Below, piece by piece: positions 14,627 to 21,346 of a stretch of 42,837 nucleotides of DNA. The notes beneath the pieces are model-generated. The model was given only the letters and a program-made list of their open reading frames with translations, was not told the DNA's origin and ran no database searches. Origin of the DNA: an uncultured Faecalibacterium sp. (GTDB lineage: Bacteria > Bacillota > Clostridia > Oscillospirales > Ruminococcaceae); assembly GCA_902463235.1 (NCBI GenBank), contig CABQER010000006.1, positions 1-42,837 of the forward strand. Direction: 5' to 3'. The position numbers were made by a program, and so were the translations under genes. Position 1 is the stretch's first letter, and the number at the start of each line of letters is the position of its first letter.

Positions 14627-14839
14627 ATGGACAATCTGAAAGCAGAGATGCAACGCAACGGCCTGACGGTCAAGGACATTATGGATACCATTGGCTGCTC
14701 AGAGAAGACTGCAAGAAACAAAATCAACGGCGAAACGGACTTTACTTACCCGGAAGCGGAAAAAGTACGCAACAGCCTGTTTCCCGGGATGCGGATGGAA
14801 TATCTGTTCCATCCTGCCCGGGATGGCAAGAGCGCGTAA
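14627..14839 (+). CDS. Cro-like HTH protein, first early gene
   Basis: This is a 70-residue DNA-binding protein with a helix-turn-helix (LTVKDIMDTIGCSEKTARNK), the compact form seen in phage Cro or Cro-like switch proteins. The ATG at 14627 follows GGAGGA at 14615-14620. As the first gene behind the early promoter and divergent from the repressor, it most likely binds the same operators and favours lytic growth. That role is inferred from position. Confidence 0.85.
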   Translation: MDNLKAEMQRNGLTVKDIMDTIGCSEKTARNKINGETDFTYPEAEKVRNSLFPGMRMEYLFHPARDGKSA

Positions 14840-14857
14840 GCAGAAGGCGGTGAATGG

Positions 14858-15040
14858 ATGGACGGCAACAAAAAAGCCCGCATGAAGCGGGCACAGAGGA
14901 TGGCGCTGCGCAATGGCAGACAGGACAGGGTGTTTAACGGAACGTACGAGGAGGTGAACCATGCAGATATGGATGCTGGTGCTTTGCTGGGCACTGAACC
15001 TGACGGCGCTATGGGTGACCAGACGGTGGCTGGGCGGTGA
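14858..15040 (+). CDS. Possible small early protein (doubtful)
   Basis: A 60-codon frame begins after AAGGCGGTGA and has a basic N-terminus (KKARMKRAQRMALRNGRQDR). No family is recognised. Its second half overlaps, in another frame, the better-supported small membrane protein at 14961, so only one of the two frames may be used beyond that point. It is listed because it fills an otherwise empty stretch of a gene-dense early operon. Confidence 0.3.
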   Translation: MDGNKKARMKRAQRMALRNGRQDRVFNGTYEEVNHADMDAGALLGTEPDGAMGDQTVAGR

Positions 15041-15128
15041 GCGGCAGGGGTACATTTTTTACTCAATGCTTGTGAGCGGAATGTATATGACGCTTATTGT
15101 GGCAGAGTGGGTCTTGCAGATGGGATAG
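14961..15128 (+). CDS. Small membrane protein, 55 residues
   Basis: ATG 14961 is preceded by GAGGAGGTG at 14949-14957, one of the best ribosome sites in the early region. The product has two hydrophobic segments (WMLVLCWALNLTALWV and YIFYSMLVSGMYMTLIVAEW) separated by RRWLGGERQG, so it is a likely two-helix membrane protein. Function is unknown; small hydrophobic early proteins of phages often interfere with host membrane processes. The last 66 nt overlap the end of the convergent gene at 15063. Confidence 0.55.
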   Translation: MQIWMLVLCWALNLTALWVTRRWLGGERQGYIFYSMLVSGMYMTLIVAEWVLQMG

Positions 15129-15533
15129 CTCCTGACGCATGGCTTCGACGGCGGCAAGCTGCGCCTGAGAAAGATTTGAATGAAGATCAGGAGAAAGCGG
15201 GTCGTCCTGAAAATCCATCAGGAGCTTGCAGAGGATCGTGAGCATTTTACAGGTGTCGTCCTCAGAAAAAAGAAGCGCATAAGAACAGCGGTTGACCAGA
15301 TCGGCTGCGGTGGTTGCGGAAGAACGTTCCAAAAAGGACTGAGAGGCGCGGAAGAAATCTTTATAAGCCTCGGTCTTGGCGTGAAAGAACAATTTGGAAG
15401 TTTCGATGCGATAGGCGGACAGATTGGTGCTGCGGGCGATAAACACCTGTGCAACGGCAGTTGCAAGGGCTGCAAGGCTGGAGATCAGAGCGGCAGCAGA
15501 GGAAAGCAGGGTAAGACGTTCAACAAAAGTCAA
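15063..15533 (-). CDS. Membrane-anchored hypothetical protein on the opposite strand
   Basis: The 156-residue product has one N-terminal hydrophobic segment (LTLLSSAAALISSLAALATA) followed by a helical cytoplasmic domain with several cysteines (YALLFSEDDTCKMLTILC). No family is recognised. A TTG start at 15533 is preferred: AAAGGAT lies 9 nt upstream and the product then begins directly with the membrane segment. It is the only leftward gene inside the early run, so it may be a lysogenic-conversion gene with its own promoter. Its end overlaps the convergent small membrane protein. Confidence 0.6.
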   Translation of the reverse strand: MTFVERLTLLSSAAALISSLAALATAVAQVFIARSTNLSAYRIETSKLFFHAKTEAYKDFFRASQSFLERSSATTAADLVNRCSYALLFSEDDTCKMLTILCKLLMDFQDDPLSPDLHSNLSQAQLAAVEAMRQELSHLQDPLCHNKRHIHSAHKH

Positions 15534-15581
15534 GAAAAACACATCCTTTCTGGGCTGATTGTAGCACGGGAAGGAAACGGA

Positions 15582-15836
15582 ATGCAACAGGAGATGACAA
15601 GGATGGCAGAGAAGCTGACCATGAGCCCGATGGAGTGCTGCGAGGCGTTCCATGTGGTGCCGGACGGGTTTGAACCGATCCAGATGAGCCCGCCGAAGTT
15701 TAAGGCCATGTGCATGGCAAACCGGTTTGACTGGTGCGTGCCGATCCCGATGAAGCAGGACGAGTTTCTGATCAGCCGGGCGGGCTTTTATGCGTGGCTG
15801 GACAGCTTTTTCCGGCAGAAGGTGGGGCGGCTATGA
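15582..15836 (+). CDS. Hypothetical early phage protein, 84 residues
   Basis: No family is recognised. The product is small, Met- and Cys-rich, with a likely helical core (FKAMCMANRFDWCVPIPMK) and a C-terminal aromatic stretch (AGFYAWLDSFF). The start is uncertain: ATG 15582 has AAGGA 6 nt upstream, while ATG 15603 has AGGAG at a good distance and would give 77 residues. The stop overlaps the next ATG by ATGA, so the two genes are translationally coupled. Confidence 0.65.
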   Translation: MQQEMTRMAEKLTMSPMECCEAFHVVPDGFEPIQMSPPKFKAMCMANRFDWCVPIPMKQDEFLISRAGFYAWLDSFFRQKVGRL

Positions 15837-16105
15837 ACTGGTACACCATCTGGCTGCGCAAGACCGGGGAGCTGGTGGCCAGCGGCACGGGCACGGAGTG
15901 CGCAAGGCGGCTGGGCTACGCGAGCCGGAACAGTTTTTACAGCGTGCTGAGCCACCACCGGAAGGGCGCTGGCGGGCAGAAGCCGCTGCGGAAATACGAT
16001 TTTCTGGTGGAGGAGTTGACGGCGGAAGAGCTGGCGCAGCTGGACCGGCACAACAAAAAAAGAGAGCCCGGCGGTGTGACAGCACCGACGAGCCCTGCAA
16101 GGTGA
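15833..16105 (+). CDS. Small phage protein with HTH-like core, 90 residues
   Basis: It begins MNWYTIWLRKTGELVASGTG and continues ECARRLGYASRNSFYSVLSH, a pattern common in small phage proteins that combine a beta hairpin with a short helix-turn-helix-like segment. DNA binding is possible but unproven. The ATG overlaps the upstream stop. A similar layout recurs in the gene at 18282. Confidence 0.7.
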   Translation: MNWYTIWLRKTGELVASGTGTECARRLGYASRNSFYSVLSHHRKGAGGQKPLRKYDFLVEELTAEELAQLDRHNKKREPGGVTAPTSPAR

Positions 16106-16157
16106 TAGATGTGACGACCTATCACCAGAAGTTTAACACGAAACGGAGGATTTTGCA

Positions 16158-16421
16158 ATGAGGATCAAATCAGGGGTATGGCACTGGCTGGCAGCAGGGT
16201 GCGGTTTGACCGGGCTGCTGGTAGGCATGGGCATCGAGGGCGGTGCGCAGCTGGGCGGCGTGATCACGGACGGCGAGGTTTGCACGGCGCTGGGCCTGCT
16301 GGCGGCAGCGGTGGTATTTATGCGGCTGGGCTTTGCCGCGCAGGACCGGGAGCAGCGGCGGGCGAAGAAGATCCACCAGCAGCCGGGGAACACCGTGCAG
16401 CGCAGCAGGAGGGCAGGCTGA
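16158..16421 (+). CDS. Small membrane protein, 87 residues
   Basis: Two hydrophobic segments (WHWLAAGCGLTGLLVGMGI and ALGLLAAAVVFMRLGFAA) are followed by a basic tail (REQRRAKKIHQ). The ribosome site ACGGAGG precedes the ATG. No family is recognised; the form resembles small phage membrane proteins of unknown role. Its stop overlaps the next start by one base. Confidence 0.7.
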   Translation: MRIKSGVWHWLAAGCGLTGLLVGMGIEGGAQLGGVITDGEVCTALGLLAAAVVFMRLGFAAQDREQRRAKKIHQQPGNTVQRSRRAG

Positions 16422-16615
16422 TGAGCAAGTACCGGGTGCAGGTGGAGTGTGCAAAGACCCTGCCGGAGACGAACAGCCTGTACGTCCAGTGCCTGAGCTA
16501 TGTGGTGGGCGCGCCCACCGAGGGCATTGCCCGGGCAAAGGCCGTGGAGATGGCAAGGCAGCATTATGTGGAGTACGACAGCTTTACGCCGTACCATACG
16601 GAAAAGCTGAAATGA
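16421..16615 (+). CDS. Hypothetical protein, 64 residues
   Basis: This is a small soluble protein starting MSKYRVQVECAKTLPETN, probably an alpha/beta fold (AKAVEMARQHYVEYDSF). No family is recognised. The start overlaps the previous stop (TGATG) and GGAGGG lies upstream, so it is translated within the early operon. Confidence 0.65.
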   Translation: MSKYRVQVECAKTLPETNSLYVQCLSYVVGAPTEGIARAKAVEMARQHYVEYDSFTPYHTEKLK

Positions 16616-16630
16616 GAAAGGGATGCAGAC

Positions 16631-16951
16631 ATGGAAAACAACATTGAGATCGTGATCCGGAGCGACGGCAAAAAAGTGCTGATGCAATGCCACGGTAAGG
16701 ACACCAGCAAGGAAAAGGCGATGAATGCCATGCAGAAGGTATACCTTGCCTTTGTGGTGGGCCTGCTGAAGAAGGGACTGACCGACAAAGAAAAGATAGA
16801 GTGTGCGGCTGCCTTTGGAATGATGATGGCAGAGGAACTGCTGGACGTGATGGAGGGCAAGAGCTGCAAGGTGCACACGCAGACTTTTAAAGGCAAGGAT
16901 GCAGCGTTTATGGCAGAGCTGATGAAGCGGCAGGGGGAGGTGCAGGGCTGA
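16631..16951 (+). CDS. Hypothetical protein, 106 residues
   Basis: The product starts MENNIEIVIRSDGKKVLMQC, then appears mainly helical (AMNAMQKVYLAFVVGLLKK, CAAAFGMMMAEELLDVMEG). No family is recognised. It resembles small cytosolic phage proteins located between early regulatory and late genes. It is in the same tightly packed operon; the stop overlaps the next start. Confidence 0.65.
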   Translation: MENNIEIVIRSDGKKVLMQCHGKDTSKEKAMNAMQKVYLAFVVGLLKKGLTDKEKIECAAAFGMMMAEELLDVMEGKSCKVHTQTFKGKDAAFMAELMKRQGEVQG

Positions 16952-17136
16952 TGACCTACGAGGAATACCGGGCGCAGCTGGACAAGGCGCTGGAAGAGGT
17001 AGACTGGATGCACCCGCGGGACCGCAACGGCCCGGCGTACCGGGTGATCGCGCGGGCGGCGGCGGACCGGAGCCTGACGACGGACGAGTGGGGAAAGCTG
17101 CACGAGGAGTTTTACAGGAGGACGGCTGCCAGATGA
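16951..17136 (+). CDS. Hypothetical protein, 61 residues
   Basis: This is a short acidic helical protein (TYEEYRAQLDKALEEVDWM, SLTTDEWGKLHEEFYRR). No family is recognised. Start and stop both overlap neighbours (TGATG before, ATGA after), a strong sign that it is a real member of the operon. Confidence 0.65.
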   Translation: MTYEEYRAQLDKALEEVDWMHPRDRNGPAYRVIARAAADRSLTTDEWGKLHEEFYRRTAAR

Positions 17137-17882
17137 AGAAGAAAATGAGCCTTGAGAACCGGATCACGCTGGCGAAGAACAATGCCGTCGACTTTACACA
17201 CGCCTGCATGACCATTGCGCTGCATGAGGTGTTCGGCCTTGGCCGGGAGCGGCTGCAGAAGGTGGACAAGCGCCGGAACGAGGTGAACGGCGAGGTGCTG
17301 CGGATCATGGCCAAATGCGGTCGGCCGCTTGAGGCAACGCAGAACGCGGAGGCGTGGCTGCGCAGCCGGATGCCGGAGGGTACGCCGTGGGAGCTGCTGA
17401 TCCCGAACGCCAAGGGCGTGGCCAAGACGCACGCGGAGCTGAAGATCAAGGGCGCGGTGGACGAGGCCGCCACGCTGGAGTGGCGGGTGTATGCCGTGGC
17501 GTGCGCCGAGGTGCTGGGCTTCCGCGCGGCGCGGATGAACCGGTTATATGATGCCACAATGGACAACTACCGGCAGCTGAACCAGTGGGTGCTGGAAGAG
17601 GGCGTGGACGTAGCGCTGGAATGGTTCCGGCGGGCGGCGGCGCAGGGCTACGGCACCAAGGTGGAGGTGCTGGATGTACCGGAGGAGCGGGAGGTGGAAG
17701 CTTACCGCCGGCACTCGGCAGAGGCGGTGTGGGAAGTGCAGAAAACGCAGATCCGGGCACAGGTGAGCCGGATGCGGGTGCCCTGCACCCTGCCGCTGGC
17801 AAAGGACGAGATGGACAGGCGCATACAAGCTGTGATGGAGCAGCAGGTGCCCGCGAGCTGGGAAAGGAGAAGGACAAGATGA
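17133..17882 (+). CDS. Early phage protein with an internal duplication, 249 residues
   Basis: No family is recognised. Two segments of about 36 residues resemble each other: 21-56 (FTHACMTIALHEVFGLGRER and following) and 115-151 (LEWRVYAVACAEVLGFRAAR and following). Both have an alanine-rich helix, E-V-(F/L)-G, then an arginine-rich helix. This points to tandem copies of one helical unit. ACAGGAGG upstream supports ATG 17133. The start overlaps the previous stop and the end overlaps the next start. It is the largest protein of the small-gene run. Confidence 0.7.
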   Translation: MKKKMSLENRITLAKNNAVDFTHACMTIALHEVFGLGRERLQKVDKRRNEVNGEVLRIMAKCGRPLEATQNAEAWLRSRMPEGTPWELLIPNAKGVAKTHAELKIKGAVDEAATLEWRVYAVACAEVLGFRAARMNRLYDATMDNYRQLNQWVLEEGVDVALEWFRRAAAQGYGTKVEVLDVPEEREVEAYRRHSAEAVWEVQKTQIRAQVSRMRVPCTLPLAKDEMDRRIQAVMEQQVPASWERRRTR

Positions 17883-18103
17883 CCTTACAGGAAGCAATGG
17901 ACTACCGGGGCGAGAACCCGGCGACGCTGAGCGACAAGCTGGCGGTGCAGGAGGGCTATGTCCGGCGGTGGTGCAAGCCCGGCGGGCTGCTGAAGCTGAG
18001 CGCTGCGCGGCTGCAGCAGCTGGCGCAGGCGCTGGACGGCGGGATCCTGATCGCGGAGGACGGTGCTGAGGTGGAGCTGTACGGAAACGGAGGCAGAGCA
18101 TGA
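17879..18103 (+). CDS. Small HTH-like phage protein, 74 residues
   Basis: The segment ATLSDKLAVQEGYVRRWCKP looks like a short helix-turn-helix, and a second helix SAARLQQLAQALDG follows. A regulatory role is possible. ATG 17879 overlaps the previous stop by 4 nt and GGAGA precedes it. No further family assignment can be made. Confidence 0.65.
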   Translation: MTLQEAMDYRGENPATLSDKLAVQEGYVRRWCKPGGLLKLSAARLQQLAQALDGGILIAEDGAEVELYGNGGRA

Positions 18104-18282
18104 GCAAGGACAAGGGCAAGATTACCCGCAAGCGGTTTGTGAAGCTGATGGTCGGAGACAACAAGGTGCAGGCGCGGGAGATGCGGGACATGGTTTTCAG
18201 GGTTCTGGTGGACCCGGTGAAACGTATGCAGGAGCAGCGCAACCGGGAAAAGCACCGGCGGGGTGCGGGAGGGCTGGACTGA
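18100..18282 (+). CDS. Small basic hypothetical protein, 60 residues
   Basis: The protein is strongly basic (MSKDKGKITRKRFVKLMVGD, RMQEQRNREKHRRGAGG), suggesting nucleic-acid binding. No family is recognised. ATGA overlaps on both sides show that it is translationally coupled. Confidence 0.6.
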   Translation: MSKDKGKITRKRFVKLMVGDNKVQAREMRDMVFRVLVDPVKRMQEQRNREKHRRGAGGLD

Positions 18283-18671
18283 TGGAGTACATTTACAGCC
18301 TGTACGACCCGCAGACAAGCAAGCTGCTGTACAGCGGCACCCCGGAGCAGCTGGTGGAGCGGGGGCTGTACAAGCGCAAGGGCGCGGTGAGCGCTGCCTA
18401 CCGGGTGCAGGTGGAGGGCGCAAGGCCGAAGCGCTACCGAATCGAGCGGGAGCGGGCAGACGCAGCGGAATCCACCGCATACTGCCATAAGGTCAAAGAA
18501 AAGCCAAAGCCGCAGCCGAAGCCGAAGCCAGCCAGAGAGGACGAGACCCCCTTGCAGCGGGACGTGCACCGGATGTGCCTATACAACGAGGCAGCACTGA
18601 AAGCTGGAAAGAAGGAGCTGCAATACGGCTACTGGGCAGCAGCGGGCAAGCCGGAGGCCCCGGTATGGTGA
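18282..18671 (+). CDS. Hypothetical phage protein, 129 residues
   Basis: It begins MEYIYSLYDPQTSKLLYSGT followed by PEQLVERGLYKRKGAVSAAY, a layout similar to the gene at 15833. The middle is a Lys/Pro-rich linker (KEKPKPQPKPKPARED) and the C-terminus is short and helical. Function is unknown. The end overlaps the next gene by 7 nt. Confidence 0.65.
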   Translation: MEYIYSLYDPQTSKLLYSGTPEQLVERGLYKRKGAVSAAYRVQVEGARPKRYRIERERADAAESTAYCHKVKEKPKPQPKPKPAREDETPLQRDVHRMCLYNEAALKAGKKELQYGYWAAAGKPEAPVW

Positions 18672-18856
18672 AGCGGTGCTGCACAAAGGACTGCCCGGAG
18701 CGGCGACCCGCCTGCTCCGACTACTGCGAAAAGTACAAGGCGTGGAAGAAGGAGCTGGCAAAGGAAAGGCTGCACACCAGAAACGAGACCTACGCGGGAA
18801 GCATCCACAAGAACGACTTTGACGAGGAGTTCTGGATCGGGAAACGGCGGAGATAG
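18665..18856 (+). CDS. Cysteine-rich small phage protein, 63 residues
   Basis: The N-terminus has closely spaced cysteines (CCTKDCPERRPACSDYC), a probable zinc-binding knuckle, followed by a Lys-rich helix and an acidic C-terminus (KNDFDEEFWIGKRRR). Similar Cys-rich proteins are common in Firmicutes phages, without known role. It is the last gene of the small-gene run before the gene-free stretch at 18857. Confidence 0.7.
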   Translation: MVKRCCTKDCPERRPACSDYCEKYKAWKKELAKERLHTRNETYAGSIHKNDFDEEFWIGKRRR

Positions 18857-19198
18857 GAATGGCCGCCGCGTGCGCTCTGGCCATGGACAGAGGAAAGAGG
18901 TTTTGTGTTTGGTTATCCTCGCAGCCTGCGGGCTGCGAGGATGACATTTCCACAAGGAGAAAAAGGGGCGGCAGAACCAGAAATCAGCCCCCGGCGGCGC
19001 AGTGAGTGCGTGGCCGGGGGCTTTGGCGACCACAGAAGCATCAGGAGGAACGGGTGCTGCTGAGAGAAGGCTCGGCGGCAGGCGTTTTGTCTGATACCTT
19101 TTTATAAAAAGCGTCCGGGTGGGCGCTTTGGGGAGCTAGTATACCCGTTATTTCTGTGACTGTGTGGGTCACAAAAGAGAGAATTACAGGAGCAGCCT
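18857..19198 (+). other. Gene-free stretch with three stem-loops; candidate replication origin
   Basis: There is no convincing gene here; a 48-codon frame at 18859 lacks a ribosome site. It holds a perfect 12-bp stem with loop TGCG (18915-18942), a 10-bp stem with a 17-nt loop (18986-19022), a weaker stem AAAGCG/CGCTTT at 19108-19129, and TGTGAC/GTCACA at 19155-19173 just before the HUH endonuclease gene. No U-tract follows the first two stems. Strong hairpins beside an HUH endonuclease suggest an origin where the enzyme nicks, but they might instead be RNA regulatory structures. Confidence 0.4.
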
Positions 19199-20083
19199 AT
19201 GCGGAAAAGCTACATCCGGGAAAAGAAGATCCGGTGCGGGGACGAGTACATGGCCGTTGGAGTGTATGCCGTGACGGATCAGGAACACCGCAAGCGGGGA
19301 AAGAAGCGCAAGGAGAGCGACAAGGGGCAGAAGAACCGGAATAAAGCCGCCAGCATGCGCAAGAAGCAGTGGAAGGTGCTGGCGAATTTTGACAAGCGGG
19401 GGTTTTTCCTGACCGGTACATACGAGGACTGCTACCTGCCCGGGGACGAGGATGCCTGCTGGAGGGACGTGGAAAACTACGCGCGGCGGGTGAAGTACGC
19501 TACCTGCAAGCGGTTTGGGGTGGAGAAGGAGAAGATCCGGCTGATGCTGTGGGCGGTGCGCAAGGGCGAGGCCGGACGGCTGCACATGCACGGCTTTGCG
19601 CAATGCGTGGGCATGGGTGAGGCAGACCGGCGGGAGTGGCGGGAGATGCTAGAGGACCTATGGCGGCGGCGCATCCCGGGGACGAGGGAGTTTGAACCGC
19701 TGGGCACCATGAACGTGGACCGGATGGACATGAAGAAGCTACTGGGGCTTTCCGGCGAGGGCAAAAACGGTACGCTGGGGTACATCTACGGCCACAGCTG
19801 GCGGCGGTGCTTAGAGACACGCAACCTGATCTTGCCCGAGGAGCAGCGGCCCAACGACAGCCGGTGGAGCCGCAAGCAGCTGCACAAGGGCTGCACCGAC
19901 TGTGCGGACTGCGCCTACTGGTGGGAGCAGCGGTACCCGGGCTGGGAGTGCGTGAAGGTGATGATCTACGACCCGGGACAGCTGCACGAGAGCGAGGACG
20001 CGCAGCCGGGCGGCTGGGAAGCCACAGAGCCGCAGGCCTATCTGATCCTGCGGCGGAGAGGGTTTGCGAAAGCTCGCACATGA
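19199..20083 (+). CDS. HUH endonuclease, replication-associated ORF2/G2P type
   Basis: This 294-residue protein resembles replication-initiation HUH endonucleases of the ORF2/G2P type, which nick one strand at an origin and stay attached through a tyrosine. Visible motifs are motif I-like FFLTGTYED and the HUH motif in GRLHMHGFAQ (His-Met-His), with a possible catalytic tyrosine region at GYIYGHSWRRC. The C-terminal part has a cysteine cluster (CTDCADCAYWW) that may bind zinc. The N-terminus is basic. AGGAG lies 6 nt before the ATG. No other replication gene is visible in the early region, so it is the likely initiator for phage DNA replication. That role is inferred. Confidence 0.72.
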   Translation: MRKSYIREKKIRCGDEYMAVGVYAVTDQEHRKRGKKRKESDKGQKNRNKAASMRKKQWKVLANFDKRGFFLTGTYEDCYLPGDEDACWRDVENYARRVKYATCKRFGVEKEKIRLMLWAVRKGEAGRLHMHGFAQCVGMGEADRREWREMLEDLWRRRIPGTREFEPLGTMNVDRMDMKKLLGLSGEGKNGTLGYIYGHSWRRCLETRNLILPEEQRPNDSRWSRKQLHKGCTDCADCAYWWEQRYPGWECVKVMIYDPGQLHESEDAQPGGWEATEPQAYLILRRRGFAKART

Positions 20084-20165
20084 CAGATAAAATTAAATTT
20101 TTGCGCGCTTTTTAACGCGGGCGCGCGGTAGCTGACGCTGATCGGCGGGAAAGGCAGGGCGGACA

Positions 20166-20447
20166 GTGACGAAAAAGCAGCGGAAGGCGGTGCGCAGGGC
20201 GCTGCGGGAGCCGGGCAGCCGGGCAGCGGGATGGAACGGCGTACTGGAAAAGGCGCGGGCGTACTATGCCCACACAGACCCGGTGTGCTGGGAGCTGCTG
20301 CGGCTGCGGTACATGGAGGGGCTGCGGGAGGACGCGGTGATCCGGGCGCTGTACATCGGGCGCACCACCTACTACACCAAGGAGCTGGAGGTGCTGAGCA
20401 CGGTGGGGATCTATGCAGCGCAGGCGGGGCTGCTGCGGGAGGAGTGA
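20166..20447 (+). CDS. Sigma-region-4-like late regulator (RinA/ArpU type)
   Basis: This 93-residue protein has a C-terminal helix-turn-helix (WELLRLRYMEGLREDAVIRA, then LYIGRTTYYTKELEVLSTVG), the pattern of RinA/ArpU-type phage activators that resemble sigma-70 region 4 and switch on packaging genes. A GTG start at 20166 is used; the upstream region has only a weak ribosome site. It stands directly before the putative late promoter at 20561 and the terminase genes, the usual position of such activators. Confidence 0.75.
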   Translation: MTKKQRKAVRRALREPGSRAAGWNGVLEKARAYYAHTDPVCWELLRLRYMEGLREDAVIRALYIGRTTYYTKELEVLSTVGIYAAQAGLLREE

Positions 20448-20560
20448 ACTCCCGGCGGGACGGAAGAGACTGGGCACAGCAGTGCGCGGTCTTTTTGTGC
20501 TACAACGGCGATGCCGGACGCTGGGAGCCGCAACCCGGGTTCCGATGAAACGGAGGACAT

Positions 20561-20606
20561 GAAAATGTCCGTAGTTATTTTGCCTGGCGGGATGCGGTAG
20601 ACTGGA
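20561..20606 (+). promoter_or_regulatory. Putative phage late promoter, copy 1 (before terS)
   Basis: These 46 nt align without gaps to 41706-41751 with 39 identities, including an identical 20-nt core (20587-20606) with a TAGACT -10-like box at 20598-20603 and a conserved AATGTCCG upstream block. Each copy is followed by an AAAGGAGG ribosome site and a late gene. The -35 region is poor, in keeping with a need for a phage activator. Confidence 0.7.
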
Positions 20607-20635
20607 AGCATAGGGCAAAGGAGGACAGAACCGGC

Positions 20636-21346
20636 ATGGCGGGGCGGAAGTATTGCAAGAACACGGTGCCCGGCAGGCAGGGCCGGGGAAAAAAGTACCC
20701 GGCGGCGGTGCGGGCAGAGGTGGTGATGGCCATGATCGGCTCGAACTCCATCTGCGCGGTGGCGCGCAAGTACGGCGTGCCGGAGAGCACGATCCGCAGC
20801 TGGATGGCAGAAGAAGCCGGGAAGCCGGACAGCGTATTTGCCAAAGCCAGAGCGGAGGCGGCACGGGAGATCGCGGCGCGGGCGGCGCTGGGGGCGAGGG
20901 CGCAGATCGGATACTTACAGCAGCGGGTGGCCGAGAACCAGAGGGCTGCCGAGGTGCGGGCAAAGCTGCACCAGAGACTGGACGAGGATGCGCGGGCACG
21001 GGACTTTGCGCTGGGCAGCCGCTTGAAAAGCGAGGACGAGGCGCTGGCGGACGCCACCGAAACGGGGCTTGTGGTATATGCAAGCCCGGGCAGCTACGAC
21101 AGGCGGCTGGAAGAGGAAGAACGCAAGGCGCTGGTACAGCAGCTGGAGCGGTACGACAGCATGACCATGAGCGACAAGGACGCAGCCAACGTGGCGGCGG
21201 TGCTGCTGACGGCAGTGGCAAACGCGGCGGCGCTGGTGCCGGACACGGACAGGGACAGCGGCCAGAGCGCCCCGGCGGTGCTGATGGAGCCAAGGACAGA
21301 GGACGAGCAGCAGGAGGTAGTACTGGATGGCAGCAGGACGGTATAA
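20636..21346 (+). CDS. terS: Terminase small subunit
   Basis: This 236-residue protein sits directly before the large terminase gene and has an N-terminal helix-turn-helix (NSICAVARKYGVPESTIRSW) as expected for the DNA-recognition subunit that binds the packaging site. A long helical middle (AREIAARAALGARAQIGYLQ) would form the oligomerisation region. AAAGGAGG precedes the ATG and the late promoter lies about 30 nt upstream. The end overlaps terL by 20 nt. Assignment is from position and the HTH rather than from a close family match. Confidence 0.75.
   Translation: MAGRKYCKNTVPGRQGRGKKYPAAVRAEVVMAMIGSNSICAVARKYGVPESTIRSWMAEEAGKPDSVFAKARAEAAREIAARAALGARAQIGYLQQRVAENQRAAEVRAKLHQRLDEDARARDFALGSRLKSEDEALADATETGLVVYASPGSYDRRLEEEERKALVQQLERYDSMTMSDKDAANVAAVLLTAVANAAALVPDTDRDSGQSAPAVLMEPRTEDEQQEVVLDGSRTV

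Noticed and set aside
15180..15581. N-terminal extension of the gene at 15582
   Set aside because: It has no ribosome site and runs opposite the better supported leftward gene; good starts exist at 15582 or 15603.
16995..17010. Third copy of the late promoter core (GGTAGACTGGA)
   Set aside because: Only 11 nt match, it lies inside a gene, and the rest of the 46-nt element is absent.
18859..19005. 48-codon frame in the gene-free stretch
   Set aside because: No convincing ribosome site, and it spans a perfect 12-bp hairpin; more likely non-coding.
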